In this document: piece after piece, positions 38,946-47,071 of the stretch | How the letters are laid out: each line of letters begins with the position of its first letter | Position numbering within the stretch: the first letter of the stretch is position 1 | Assembly (NCBI RefSeq): GCF_014117265.1 | Contig: NZ_CP059833.1 | Span: 1,581,069-1,645,068, forward strand | Origin: Corynebacterium hindlerae | Lineage (GTDB): Bacteria; Actinomycetota; Actinomycetes; Mycobacteriales; Mycobacteriaceae | Direction of reading: 5' to 3' | Length of the DNA stretch: 64,000 bases | Program-made: the position numbers and the translations under genes | Notes under the pieces: model-generated | What the model was told of the DNA's origin: nothing | Seen by the model: only the letters and a program-made list of their open reading frames with translations | Databases searched by the model: none

Positions 38946-39916
38946 TGCGCGTACCAGTCGGACTGTCTTGCGCGGTGATCCTGGTGGCGGTGCTGGCTCT
39001 GATCCTCCCCGGCGCTGGCATGACTACAGCTACTGCTTGGGGTGCGTTGCTAGGAAATAACTCTGGTCTAGCACACACCGTAATCTTCCAGTGGCGGGCC
39101 CCGCGTGTGGTGACCGCGGTGCTGGTTGGGGCCGGTTTGGCGCTCAGCGGTGCGTTTTTTCAGTCGCTTACTCGCAATCCCTTGGGGTCGCCGGACATCA
39201 TTGGTTTTTCTGCGGGCGCGTACACCGGCGTTATCGTCGCTTTGTTGGCTGGCTACGGCGGATTCGTCTACCAGATGGCAGGAGCACTGGTTGGTGGTTT
39301 AGTTACGGCGGTGGCGGTGTTGCTGCTGTCAGTGCGCGCGCGTATCGACGGCCTGCGCATCATCCTGGTCGGCCTCGGAATTTCGGCGATGCTGTCTGCG
39401 CTCAACCGGTGGCTCATTTCCCGTGGTGACTTAGACACGGTGCTCTCCGCCGCTAGTTGGGGAGCCGGTTCCATCAACGGAATGAGGTGGGGTATTGCCT
39501 TCCCGGCTTGTGTGTTCTTGGCGGTGGTGAGTGTCGGGGCACTGCTGCTGCGCCGACAGCTCGATGTGCTTGCACTGGGAGACGACACGGCTACCGGCCT
39601 TGGCCTGCGCACTAATGTGCTGAAGTTGGTGCTGCTACTTGTTGGCATTGTGTTGGTTGCAGCTACCACCGCGGTTGCTGGTCCCGTGTCATTCGTGGCG
39701 CTCGCGGCGCCTCACCTGGCGCAGGGAATCACCCGTGCGCAACGAACTCCGCTTGTTACCACGGGCTTGGTGGGGGCCTTATTGCTGCTAGTTGCCGATA
39801 TTTTGGCGCAGCGACTCTTTCACCCGGTGCAACTGCCCGTCGGCCTGGTGACGGTAGTCATTGGAGGCCTGTATTTGTTGTTCATTATCGCTCACTCTGC
39901 AAGGAAGTATTCATGA
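38945..39916 (+). CDS. FecCD-type iron ABC transporter permease, second subunit
   Basis: The 323-aa permease shows WRAPRVVTAVLVGAGLALSG, LTRNPLGSPDIIGFSAGA and FVALAAPHLAQGI (ATPase-coupling loop). It overlaps the upstream permease by 1 bp and the ATPase gene by 4 bp, so all three are translated as a unit under the DtxR box. Confidence 0.93.
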   Translation: MRVPVGLSCAVILVAVLALILPGAGMTTATAWGALLGNNSGLAHTVIFQWRAPRVVTAVLVGAGLALSGAFFQSLTRNPLGSPDIIGFSAGAYTGVIVALLAGYGGFVYQMAGALVGGLVTAVAVLLLSVRARIDGLRIILVGLGISAMLSALNRWLISRGDLDTVLSAASWGAGSINGMRWGIAFPACVFLAVVSVGALLLRRQLDVLALGDDTATGLGLRTNVLKLVLLLVGIVLVAATTAVAGPVSFVALAAPHLAQGITRAQRTPLVTTGLVGALLLLVADILAQRLFHPVQLPVGLVTVVIGGLYLLFIIAHSARKYS

Positions 39917-40719
39917 CCGCACTGCGCACCGAAAACGCCACCTTGGCCTGGGACAACCATGTGATCTCTCAAGATTTGTCGGTGTCCATCCCCCGTGGGG
40001 CATTCACTGCGATCATTGGGCCGAATGGTTGCGGTAAGTCGACGTTGCTGAAGAGCTTTGCGCGGATTTTGAAGCCTACCGCGGGTGGGGTGTTTTTAGG
40101 CGATTGTGATGTGAATACAATGCCGAGCAAGGGCGTCGCAAAGCAGCTGGCGTTGCTGCCCCAATCGACGGTGACTCCGCCGGATATCACCGTTGCAGAG
40201 TTGGTGCGGCGCGGCCGGTACCCGCACCAAAGCTTGCTCCGGCCTTGGTCCGCGGAAGATTCCCGGGCGGTGGAGGCCGCGCTGGAAGCGACGAATGTTG
40301 CGGGGTTGGGGGAGCAGCGGGTCACGGAGCTGTCGGGTGGGCAGCGACAGCGGGTGTGGCTCGCGATGGTGCTCGCGCAAAACACGCCGATGCTGCTTCT
40401 CGACGAGCCGACCACCTATCTCGATATCTCCCACCAGTACGCGCTGCTGGAACTCGCGAAAGCGCTCGTGACACAACTAAACCGCACAGTAGTTGCGGTG
40501 CTGCATGACCTACAACAAGCTGTGCGGTACGCAGACCACCTCATCGTCATGAAGGACGGTGCGGTGGTTGCGGGAGGCAGGCCGACAGACGTAGTCACCA
40601 GTGAACTGATCCGGGATGTATTCGGGATCGCGGTGACCGTGCATCTGCTGGATGGCCAGGTTGTGATTGTGCCGGCTACGTTACCGGCACCAGATGTGCG
40701 GATGTTGGGCGAATCTTAG
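39913..40719 (+). CDS. Iron ABC transporter ATPase (FecE-like)
   Basis: The 268-aa ATPase has Walker A GPNGCGKSTLLKSFA, Q-loop LLPQSTVTPPDITV, signature ELSGGQRQRVWLAMVLAQ, Walker B MLLLDEPTTYLD and the H-loop VLHDLQQAVRYADH. This is the FecE/FepC type. It ends in a 4-bp convergent overlap with the next gene. It completes the uptake system of binding protein, two permeases and ATPase. Confidence 0.95.
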   Translation: MTALRTENATLAWDNHVISQDLSVSIPRGAFTAIIGPNGCGKSTLLKSFARILKPTAGGVFLGDCDVNTMPSKGVAKQLALLPQSTVTPPDITVAELVRRGRYPHQSLLRPWSAEDSRAVEAALEATNVAGLGEQRVTELSGGQRQRVWLAMVLAQNTPMLLLDEPTTYLDISHQYALLELAKALVTQLNRTVVAVLHDLQQAVRYADHLIVMKDGAVVAGGRPTDVVTSELIRDVFGIAVTVHLLDGQVVIVPATLPAPDVRMLGES

Positions 40720-41408
40720 CGCCCGTCAAAATCCTTCTCTGCATCCTCAGCCTGGTCCTCAAGGGAGTTAAGCTCGGAGACGTTTGCTTCGTCGGCTACG
40801 TCCTCGGCTACCTCATCCTGTGCCTTGTGTTCAGCCAGCTGCTTGTCCAGGTCTTGCAAGAACTCTGCAGAAACCTCTGACTCGTTTGGAGTCACGGTGG
40901 AGTAGACCAGGCGTGAGCCTTCGGTAGCGTGCTCTTCAACGCGTGGAGGGACTGTGCCTGCCTTCTCTGGGCGCAGCACGAACCAGTACAGAGCGGCACC
41001 CAGGGCACCAAGCAGCGCAGTAACAAGAGCAATGGCGCTGAACTTGCCGCACTTCTTCTTAGGAGCCTTCTTCAGTCCTAGTTTGACGGCGCGCTCATCA
41101 GTCTTTTTAGCGAGCTGCTGGGATGTCTTGCGGGTAGAGTCACGCAGTTCAGAGATTTTTTCCGAAGCTGCGGCCTCCGCGCGGGCCTTTTCCAGGCGAA
41201 CCCGGGCATTTTCTGCGACCTTAGCGGCGGAATCCCGGCTTTCATCTAGGAGTGCCTTGCCTTGGTCGGCGAGATCCGACAGGTTGTAATTCTCGGCAAC
41301 CTCAGAAAGTGCATCATATGCTTCTGCGGTTTTGCGCGTCCGGTAGTCATTGACCGCGTCAATAGCGGCTCGCGTGGTCTTGATAGCGAGGCGGACATTG
41401 TTATTCAT
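40716..41408 (-). CDS. Membrane-anchored conserved corynebacterial protein
   Basis: The 230-aa protein has a long helical, charged N-terminal half (RTRKTAEAYDALSEVAENY, KVAENARVRLEKARAEAAAS) with coiled-coil character, one membrane segment (about 124-146, FSAIALVTALLGALGAALYWFV) preceded by KAPKKKCGK, and an acidic C-terminal tail. It resembles conserved corynebacterial proteins of unknown role that sit near the cyclophilin gene. It is divergent from ppiA (96 bp apart). Confidence 0.7.
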   Translation of the reverse strand: MNNNVRLAIKTTRAAIDAVNDYRTRKTAEAYDALSEVAENYNLSDLADQGKALLDESRDSAAKVAENARVRLEKARAEAAASEKISELRDSTRKTSQQLAKKTDERAVKLGLKKAPKKKCGKFSAIALVTALLGALGAALYWFVLRPEKAGTVPPRVEEHATEGSRLVYSTVTPNESEVSAEFLQDLDKQLAEHKAQDEVAEDVADEANVSELNSLEDQAEDAEKDFDGR

Positions 41409-41503
41409 TGTTCGTTACTCCTCTTCCCTTAGTTGATTTGGTTCTAATTCAAGCGTAGCGACAATGCAGGAATCGCGACGGAGAATGACGTAACATAGTG
41501 CCC

Positions 41504-42025
41504 ATGACTCAAAAGACCGCAACCGCGACTTTGCACACTAACCACGGTGACATTGTCATCGACCTGTTCGGCAACCACGCACCAGAAACCGTGGCTAACT
41601 TCGTTGGCCTGGCTCAGGGCACTAAGGAATACCAGGCTGCAAACGCGTCCGGTACCCACGAAGGCCCGTTCTACGATGGCGCTATCTTCCACCGCGTTAT
41701 TGACGGCTTCATGATTCAGGGCGGTGACCCAACGGGCACTGGCCGTGGTGGCCCGGGCTACATGTTCGGCGATGAAATCCACCCTGAGCTGCGCTTTGAC
41801 CGCTCCTACCTGCTGGCTATGGCCAATGCGGGCCCTGGCACCAACGGTTCCCAGTTCTTTATCACCGTGGCGGCCACCCCGTGGCTGAACGGCAACCACA
41901 CCATCTTCGGTGAGGTGACCGATGAAGCGTCCCAGAAGGTCGTCGACAAGATTGCTACCACCGCAACCGGCGCGATGGACCGACCTGTCGAGGACGTTGT
42001 GATTAACTCCATCACGATCTCCTAA
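41504..42025 (+). CDS. ppiA: Peptidyl-prolyl cis-trans isomerase (cyclophilin)
   Basis: The 173-aa cytoplasmic cyclophilin catalyses proline isomerisation. It has the active-site set [15 protein letters not shown] (Arg, Phe, Met, Gln), [16 protein letters not shown] and [12 protein letters not shown]; the usual Trp/His region is [11 protein letters not shown] start at ATG 41504 ([17 protein letters not shown]); an in-frame GTG two codons upstream is possible. A CATAGT -10-like sequence just before suggests leaderless transcription. ppiA-rhomboid-crgA-pknB order is typical of actinobacteria. Confidence 0.94.
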   Translation: MTQKTATATLHTNHGDIVIDLFGNHAPETVANFVGLAQGTKEYQAANASGTHEGPFYDGAIFHRVIDGFMIQGGDPTGTGRGGPGYMFGDEIHPELRFDRSYLLAMANAGPGTNGSQFFITVAATPWLNGNHTIFGEVTDEASQKVVDKIATTATGAMDRPVEDVVINSITIS

Positions 42026-42047
42026 ACTTTCTGTTTCAACCTGCTTG

Positions 42048-42084
42048 AGCTTGCTTGTCGACGCCGTCGGCCGGCAAGCTTTTG
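42048..42084 (+). terminator. Terminator after ppiA
   Basis: AGCTTGC (42048-42054) pairs with GCAAGCT (42074-42080), followed by TTTTG. The stem is short, so strength is uncertain. Confidence 0.5.
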
Positions 42085-42103
42085 TCATTTTGTGGAGCGT
42101 TAA

Positions 42104-42778
42104 ATGCTGAAAGCTTGGTGGCGGCAAGCCCCAGTTACTGTCTTTTTCTGCAGCCTCATGATTGTCGCCTATGTGGCAACGGCCCTGCAGTCGCTGTCCT
42201 TAATGGAAAACCTTTCCGGTTCATCCTTGGGGAATGCCTCACTTTTGTATCTTCCCTTGATGACCTCGCCGTTAGGGCCGCTCCGAGCGCTCTTGTCTGC
42301 CTTCATGCATTTGGGTCCAGCGCATTTGACGCTCAACCTGGTGCTGCTGTTTCTGTTAGGCAGGGAAGTGGAGATCAGTTACGGCTCCCGGTTGTATCTG
42401 CTGGTCTGGCTCTTTGCCGCGATAGGTGCCAGCGCCGTAACCGTGTGGATGGATCCACTCGCCTCCACAGTGGGTGCCTCTGGGGTGGGATACGCGCTCA
42501 TGGTGCTGTTCTTATTCGTGGTGCGTCGCCGCGGTGGTGACCTCCGTGGCCCACTGGTGCTCATCATCGCGAACATCATGTACACCCTGATAACGCCCAC
42601 GGTATCGCTATGGGGGCATATGGGGGGATTGCTGGCGGGGCTAGTTTTGTCGTTTGGCCTGCAGTTTTCTTCTCCCGCGTATCGGTGGGTGGCCATATCG
42701 GGCATCGGGCTTGGGTTCATTGTTCTATTGCTGTGGAAAATCTCATTGTTCGCTACCAGCGGTTTTTGGGCCCTTTAA
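42104..42778 (+). CDS. Rhomboid-family intramembrane serine protease
   Basis: The 224-aa protein has about six to seven membrane helices. The catalytic Ser is in TVGASGVGYALM (GxSG) and the His in LWGHMGGLLAGL; the Asn of the oxyanion site is in HLTLNLVLLFLLGREVE. It is therefore a complete rhomboid protease, cutting membrane proteins within the bilayer. It starts at ATG 42104, 78 bp after ppiA. A terminator and a DnaA-box cluster follow. Confidence 0.92.
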   Translation: MLKAWWRQAPVTVFFCSLMIVAYVATALQSLSLMENLSGSSLGNASLLYLPLMTSPLGPLRALLSAFMHLGPAHLTLNLVLLFLLGREVEISYGSRLYLLVWLFAAIGASAVTVWMDPLASTVGASGVGYALMVLFLFVVRRRGGDLRGPLVLIIANIMYTLITPTVSLWGHMGGLLAGLVLSFGLQFSSPAYRWVAISGIGLGFIVLLLWKISLFATSGFWAL

Positions 42779-42792
42779 ACTCCATACACACG

Positions 42793-43070
42793 TTATCCCC
42801 ACCCACCCCGGTGGGGAATTTTTATGCCTAGTTATCCCCAGAGGTTATCCACAATGTGGATAACTACATTCTTGTAATTTCCGAAAAAGTCGTTCACTTC
42901 TTTGCCAGTATCCAGGCAATTTGCGCAATTCTTCGCACAACAGTGCGGTAGTGGACAAGTAGTACACAGAGTTATCCACAGGCTGTGGAAAATGTGGAAA
43001 CTCGTATCTCTGAGTGCTATTCACAGTTTTGTCCCCAGCCTGTGGATAACTTACCGGAGATTATCCACAG
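42793..43070. other. Dense DnaA-box cluster away from oriC
   Basis: Five perfect TTATCCACA boxes lie within 226 bp: 42845, 42972 and 43062 (plus), 42855 and 43042 (minus), plus TTTTCCACA at 42984 (minus) and TTATCCCCA at 42793 and 42832. The density exceeds that of the rpmH-dnaA gap. The region (42779-43286) contains no gene. It is 34 kb from dnaA, so it is more likely a titration or regulatory site than part of oriC; a role in replication control is inference. Confidence 0.85.
42797..42823 (+). terminator. Terminator after the rhomboid gene
   Basis: CCCCACC and GGTGGGG pair around CACCCC, then AATTTTT. It is 19 bp after the stop codon and overlaps the first DnaA-like box of the cluster. Confidence 0.8.
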
Positions 43071-43113
43071 GGGTGGAATAGCATCTGTGTAATTTACCTC
43101 AGAGAAAGCAAAA

Positions 43114-43180
43114 GCCGGATTTGGTAATGCAACTTGACGCCTAGGGCGCCAAAAGTACGGTTAGCATTACCAAATCCGGC
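43114..43180. repeat. 67-bp palindrome, copy 1
   Basis: GCCGGATTTGGTAATGC and its complement enclose a 33-nt centre. The next copy at 43207-43275 shares the arms and parts of the centre (TTGAC, CTAG, AAAA). Confidence 0.85.
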
Positions 43181-43206
43181 ACAGGTTATTCACCCAGAAA
43201 AAACAA

Positions 43207-43275
43207 TGTCGGATTTGGTAAAGCAAATTGACCTCTAGCTCACTAAAACGTCAGTTTGCATTACCAAATCCGACA
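43207..43275. repeat. 69-bp palindrome, copy 2
   Basis: TGTCGGATTTGGTAAAGCAAA pairs with its near complement ending CCAAATCCGACA, around a centre similar to copy 1. It ends 12 bp from the crgA stop. There is no T-run, so it is not a plain terminator. Confidence 0.85.
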
Positions 43276-43286
43276 CGCGGATGTCT

Positions 43287-43553
43287 CTAGCGCCACCCCA
43301 TGGTCATCAGTAGCCCGATGATGAATAGTCCGAAGCCGATGCCGTAGTTCCATGGTCCCAGTTCGCGCATGAAGGAGATGTCTTGTCCGGCGAGGTAGTT
43401 CACTACGAGCCAGAGTAGTCCGGCGAGCATGAAGCCGAACATGATGATCTTGTACCACATGGGGGTGCCGGAGGAGCTGATCTTTACCGGGGTTCGGCTG
43501 GTTGCGGAAGAGCTTACCGGGCTAGAGGTTTGAGAAACTTTTGCTTTAGGCAT
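43287..43553 (-). CDS. crgA: Cell division protein CrgA
   Basis: CrgA is a small membrane protein of the actinobacterial divisome that recruits FtsI and limits Z-ring activity. The 88-aa product has a Ser/Thr-rich N-terminus ([17 protein letters not shown]), TM1 ([21 protein letters not shown]), the short [13 protein letters not shown] loop and TM2. The location next to pknB is conserved. Confidence 0.93.
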   Translation of the reverse strand: MPKAKVSQTSSPVSSSATSRTPVKISSSGTPMWYKIIMFGFMLAGLLWLVVNYLAGQDISFMRELGPWNYGIGFGLFIIGLLMTMGWR

Positions 43554-43632
43554 TTTTTCACCTTTGTGGGACTTTGTGCGTTTAATTGGATTTCATTCTG
43601 CCAGGAGCACCTGGTGGGGGCAATTAGGGTGC

Positions 43633-45618
43633 TCATGGCAGTAGCTGGAATTCGTACACGTCGACATAGACGAGTGCGTCTTTGCCGAGCGTACCGCCGG
43701 CCGGTGGGTCCTGTTTGGCGATTTTTCCTTGATCGATCAGCGCGGTGGTGGCTACAGGGCGCTGCTGCAATGAGGTGTTTGGCGCAGTCCAGCCGGCTGC
43801 GCGTAGAGCGCGCAGCGCCTGGTTAGGCGTCATCCCCTGCAGTGATGGCATTGTTACGGCTGCCCCGTTGGATATAGTGACGTTCACGGCGGAGCCCTTT
43901 GGTAGTTTCTGCCCGGCCTCGGTGATACCGATGACGGTACCGTTTGGTTCGGAGGCGTCTACTACTCGGACCTGCGGAACAAATCCTAGTGAGGTGAGGT
44001 TTTCCTCGGCACTGTCCCACTTCATGCCAGTGATGTCGGGGACACGGACTTCTTCCACACCCTTGGAGATGGTGATGGACACCCGGGAGCCCTTCGACAC
44101 CTGTGATCCGGCGCCTGGTGATTGTTCGATCACCTGGCCGGCTTCGACGGTATCGGAGGATTCCTGTTTGACGGTGGTATCGAGTTGCAGGCCGAGTTCA
44201 CCGAGGATGGTGGTCACTTCCTCCGTGGTTTTACCAGCAAGGTCTGGTACCTCCACGATCTCCTTGCCGGAAGAGACAATGAGCCTGATGGTTGCCCCTT
44301 CACGGATCTGCGATCCTGCTGCCGGGTTGGTAGCGATCACGGTGCCCTTGGGCACGGTGGGGCTGGCCTCATCCTGCCGCTCCACTTGGAAACCTCGCTG
44401 CTGTAGCAGTGCGATTGCTTGGTCTTCCTGCTGGCCAGTGACGTTGGGGACCGCCACGGAGCGGGAGGTCTTGGTGTTTTCCAGGAAGAAGGTGTCATAG
44501 GCCCAGTAGCCACCACCGGCCAGGGCGCCGAGCACGGCGATCGTCGCGATGATCGTTCCCCATGGGCGCTTGGATTCGGGCTCCGCGCGGTGGCGTTTCG
44601 GTGCTGACGACGAAGGTGCTGACGACGAAGGCACTGACGAAGCTGTCGTGGATGCCATCGTTGCCGCTGTTGCTGGCGCTGGTGGTGCCTGCACTGTCTC
44701 CACGATTTGGGTTGGAGGGTCGGTAGGAACCGGATCGGTATTGAGGTGGTTGCGCGCGGCCATTGCTACCGAATTGCGCTGGATGCGACGCAAGTCTTCC
44801 GCGAATTCGGCTGCCGATTGGTACCGGTCGCCGGGGTGCTTGGCCATGGCGGTCAGGCACACCGAGTCTACGTTCACAGCGACGGTGGGGGACAGGCCGT
44901 TGATTCGTTCGGAGGGCGGAATAGGATCCTCTTGAACATGCTGGTAGGCAACAGCAAGTGGCGAGTCTCCCGAGAATGGTGGCTGGCCAGTGAGCAGCTC
45001 GTAGAAGACGCAGCCGGTGGCGTAGATGTCGGAGCGGGCGTCTGCTGTTTTGCCGCGTGCCTGTTCTGGCGAGAGGTATTGGGCGGTGCCGATGACGGCG
45101 GCGGTGGCGGTCATGGCGCTGGTGGCGTCGCCAAGTGCCCGTGCGATACCGAAGTCCATCACCTTGATGTCGCCGGATGGGGTGACCATGATGTTGGCTG
45201 GTTTGATGTCGCGGTGGATGATGCCAGCGTCGTGGCTGACCTGCAGCGCTTCGCAGACTGGGGCGAGGATGCCGGCGGCGTCCTCGGGTGGGAGTGGGGC
45301 GTCGTCGCGGATGATGGTGCGCAGGGTTTTGCCCACCACCAACTCCATCACAATGTACGGGACGGTGACGCCGTGAAGTTCGGTGTCGCCGGTGTCGTAC
45401 ACCGACACGATGGCAGGGTGGTTGAGGCTGCCGCCATTTTGGGCTTCACGACGGAACCGTTCCCGGAATCCTTCATCCCGGGCGAGATCGGCACGCATGA
45501 TTTTCACTGCGACGTCACGGCTGAGAAGGGTGTCCTTCGCGCGATAGACATCGGACATTCCGCCCGTGCCGATCATCTCCCCGAGCTCATAGCGGGCGCC
45601 TAGCGAACTAAGTGGCAC
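43633..45618 (-). CDS. pknB: Ser/Thr protein kinase PknB with PASTA repeats
   Basis: PknB senses peptidoglycan fragments and phosphorylates growth and division proteins. The 661-aa protein has the kinase domain at about 10-275 (GTGGMSDVYRAKD, VAVKIM Lys, HRDIKPANIMV, MDFGIAR, SPEQARGK), a Pro/Ser/Thr-rich linker, TM at about 345-368 (IIATIAVLGALAGGGYWAYDTFF) and four extracellular PASTA repeats beginning VPNVTGQQEDQAIALLQ and ending before VYVDVYEFQLLP. It is the last gene of the fhaA-to-pknB operon, 34 bp after pknA. Confidence 0.97.
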   Translation of the reverse strand: MPLSSLGARYELGEMIGTGGMSDVYRAKDTLLSRDVAVKIMRADLARDEGFRERFRREAQNGGSLNHPAIVSVYDTGDTELHGVTVPYIVMELVVGKTLRTIIRDDAPLPPEDAAGILAPVCEALQVSHDAGIIHRDIKPANIMVTPSGDIKVMDFGIARALGDATSAMTATAAVIGTAQYLSPEQARGKTADARSDIYATGCVFYELLTGQPPFSGDSPLAVAYQHVQEDPIPPSERINGLSPTVAVNVDSVCLTAMAKHPGDRYQSAAEFAEDLRRIQRNSVAMAARNHLNTDPVPTDPPTQIVETVQAPPAPATAATMASTTASSVPSSSAPSSSAPKRHRAEPESKRPWGTIIATIAVLGALAGGGYWAYDTFFLENTKTSRSVAVPNVTGQQEDQAIALLQQRGFQVERQDEASPTVPKGTVIATNPAAGSQIREGATIRLIVSSGKEIVEVPDLAGKTTEEVTTILGELGLQLDTTVKQESSDTVEAGQVIEQSPGAGSQVSKGSRVSITISKGVEEVRVPDITGMKWDSAEENLTSLGFVPQVRVVDASEPNGTVIGITEAGQKLPKGSAVNVTISNGAAVTMPSLQGMTPNQALRALRAAGWTAPNTSLQQRPVATTALIDQGKIAKQDPPAGGTLGKDALVYVDVYEFQLLP

Positions 45619-45652
45619 TGTGCCGATCCTCCTTCCTTAACAAGTAGTTGAC

Positions 45653-47056
45653 TTATCCATTATTAAACAACGACGGTAAATTTGGTATTTCTAAATCCAC
45701 AGTCTCAGTCGGTAGTGGCTCTTCAGGTACGGACACCTGCGGTTCGGTGGTACGAGGCGCCTGCGTCCTGGTTGGCTTCGGCGCACTCGTCGGTGCCTGC
45801 TGCGTTGGGGTAGATTCCGGTGCCGGTTCGGCAGTTTCGTAAATGGTGGTTGGCTGCGCAGGAGACGTTGTCTTCTTCGGACGTGTCGACGGTGGCTGGG
45901 TGACAACCGGCGCAGACGAGGTTGCTGGTGTCGTCACATGAACCGTCACTGGGGCTGGAGTAGGCGTAGGGGCTGAGTCCTTGCCACCGGCCAAGAACGC
46001 ATATGCGCCACCACCAGCAGCGATAAGTGCCACGAGTGCGGCCGCCGCAATCCAGCCTCCCTTCGAAGACTTCTGTGGCTCCTCTGTGTTGGAGCTCTTC
46101 AGCACTTCCGCAGGGGTTCCCACCGGCATCACGGTGGTAGCAGTGTTAGTTGGCGCGTAGTGTGGCTCCGCCACCGGTGTTGGGCTGGGATCCTGTGGTC
46201 GCCGACCGAGTCGTACCTGAGAAACAGCTGCCGCGAAAGCGCCACCCTCGGCGAAGCGTCGCGCCGGATCCTTCCGCAACGCAATGGCGATGAGTTCGCG
46301 GGCCGGAGCAGAAACCGACACATCTAACGATGGTGCGGCGTCGCGAATATGGGATATCGCCACAGATACCGATGAATCGCCAGTGAAAGGCCGGTTGCCA
46401 GAAAGCAGCTCAAAACCAACCACACCCAGGGAATACACGTCAGAAGCGGCGGTAACCTGCTGGCCTTGCGCCTGTTCCGGAGACACATACTGGGCAGTAC
46501 CTACCACCATGCCGGTGCGGGTCAGGGGGACTGCAGCGGCGGCTTTTGCGATACCAAAGTCAGTGATCTTCACCCGATCATCCGGGGTGATCATGATATT
46601 GCCTGGCTTGATATCGCGGTGGACCAGATTCATGGCATGGATCGTCGCTAAGCCATGTGCTGCTTGTTCGATAATCCCCAACGCCCGGTCTTCGGACAGC
46701 TTTCCCTCGCGCGCCAGGAGATCTGCGAGTGATTCGCCTCGGATGAACTCCATGACGATGTAGCAGAACTGGCGACCGCGGTCATCCGTGAGCTCGGAAT
46801 AGTCGTAAGTGGCCACTACGTTCGGATGCTGAATCTGCTCTGCCGTGTGAGCCTCATTGCGGAACCGGCTGAGGAACTCCTGGTTGTCAGAAAACTCCGG
46901 CTTGAGGACCTTGATGGCTACCTCGCGGTTGCGCCGGAGGTCGTCGGCTAGCCACACAGTGGACATGCCACCGTGGCCGACGATCCACTGCAGGCGGTAG
47001 TTCTCGCCGATCAGCTGCTGGAGGGCGTCGATGCCTTCGGTGTTGTAGGAGGTCAT
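45653..47056 (-). CDS. pknA: Ser/Thr protein kinase PknA
   Basis: PknA acts with PknB in growth and cell-shape control. The 467-aa protein has the kinase domain at about 15-280 (GHGGMSTVWLADD, HRDIKPGNIMIT, DFGIAKAA, SPEQAQGQ), a short linker, TM at about 342-362 (IAAAALVALIAAGGGAYAFLAG) and a Pro/Thr-rich extracellular tail without PASTA repeats. It lies 15 bp after pbpA and 34 bp before pknB. Confidence 0.96.
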   Translation of the reverse strand: MTSYNTEGIDALQQLIGENYRLQWIVGHGGMSTVWLADDLRRNREVAIKVLKPEFSDNQEFLSRFRNEAHTAEQIQHPNVVATYDYSELTDDRGRQFCYIVMEFIRGESLADLLAREGKLSEDRALGIIEQAAHGLATIHAMNLVHRDIKPGNIMITPDDRVKITDFGIAKAAAAVPLTRTGMVVGTAQYVSPEQAQGQQVTAASDVYSLGVVGFELLSGNRPFTGDSSVSVAISHIRDAAPSLDVSVSAPARELIAIALRKDPARRFAEGGAFAAAVSQVRLGRRPQDPSPTPVAEPHYAPTNTATTVMPVGTPAEVLKSSNTEEPQKSSKGGWIAAAALVALIAAGGGAYAFLAGGKDSAPTPTPAPVTVHVTTPATSSAPVVTQPPSTRPKKTTSPAQPTTIYETAEPAPESTPTQQAPTSAPKPTRTQAPRTTEPQVSVPEEPLPTETVDLEIPNLPSLFNNG

Positions 47057-47071
47057 GAGAGCTTCCTTTCC

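Noticed and set aside
43114..43275. Possible CRISPR array
   Set aside because: Only two units, each a palindrome by itself, with no regular spacer or cas gene.
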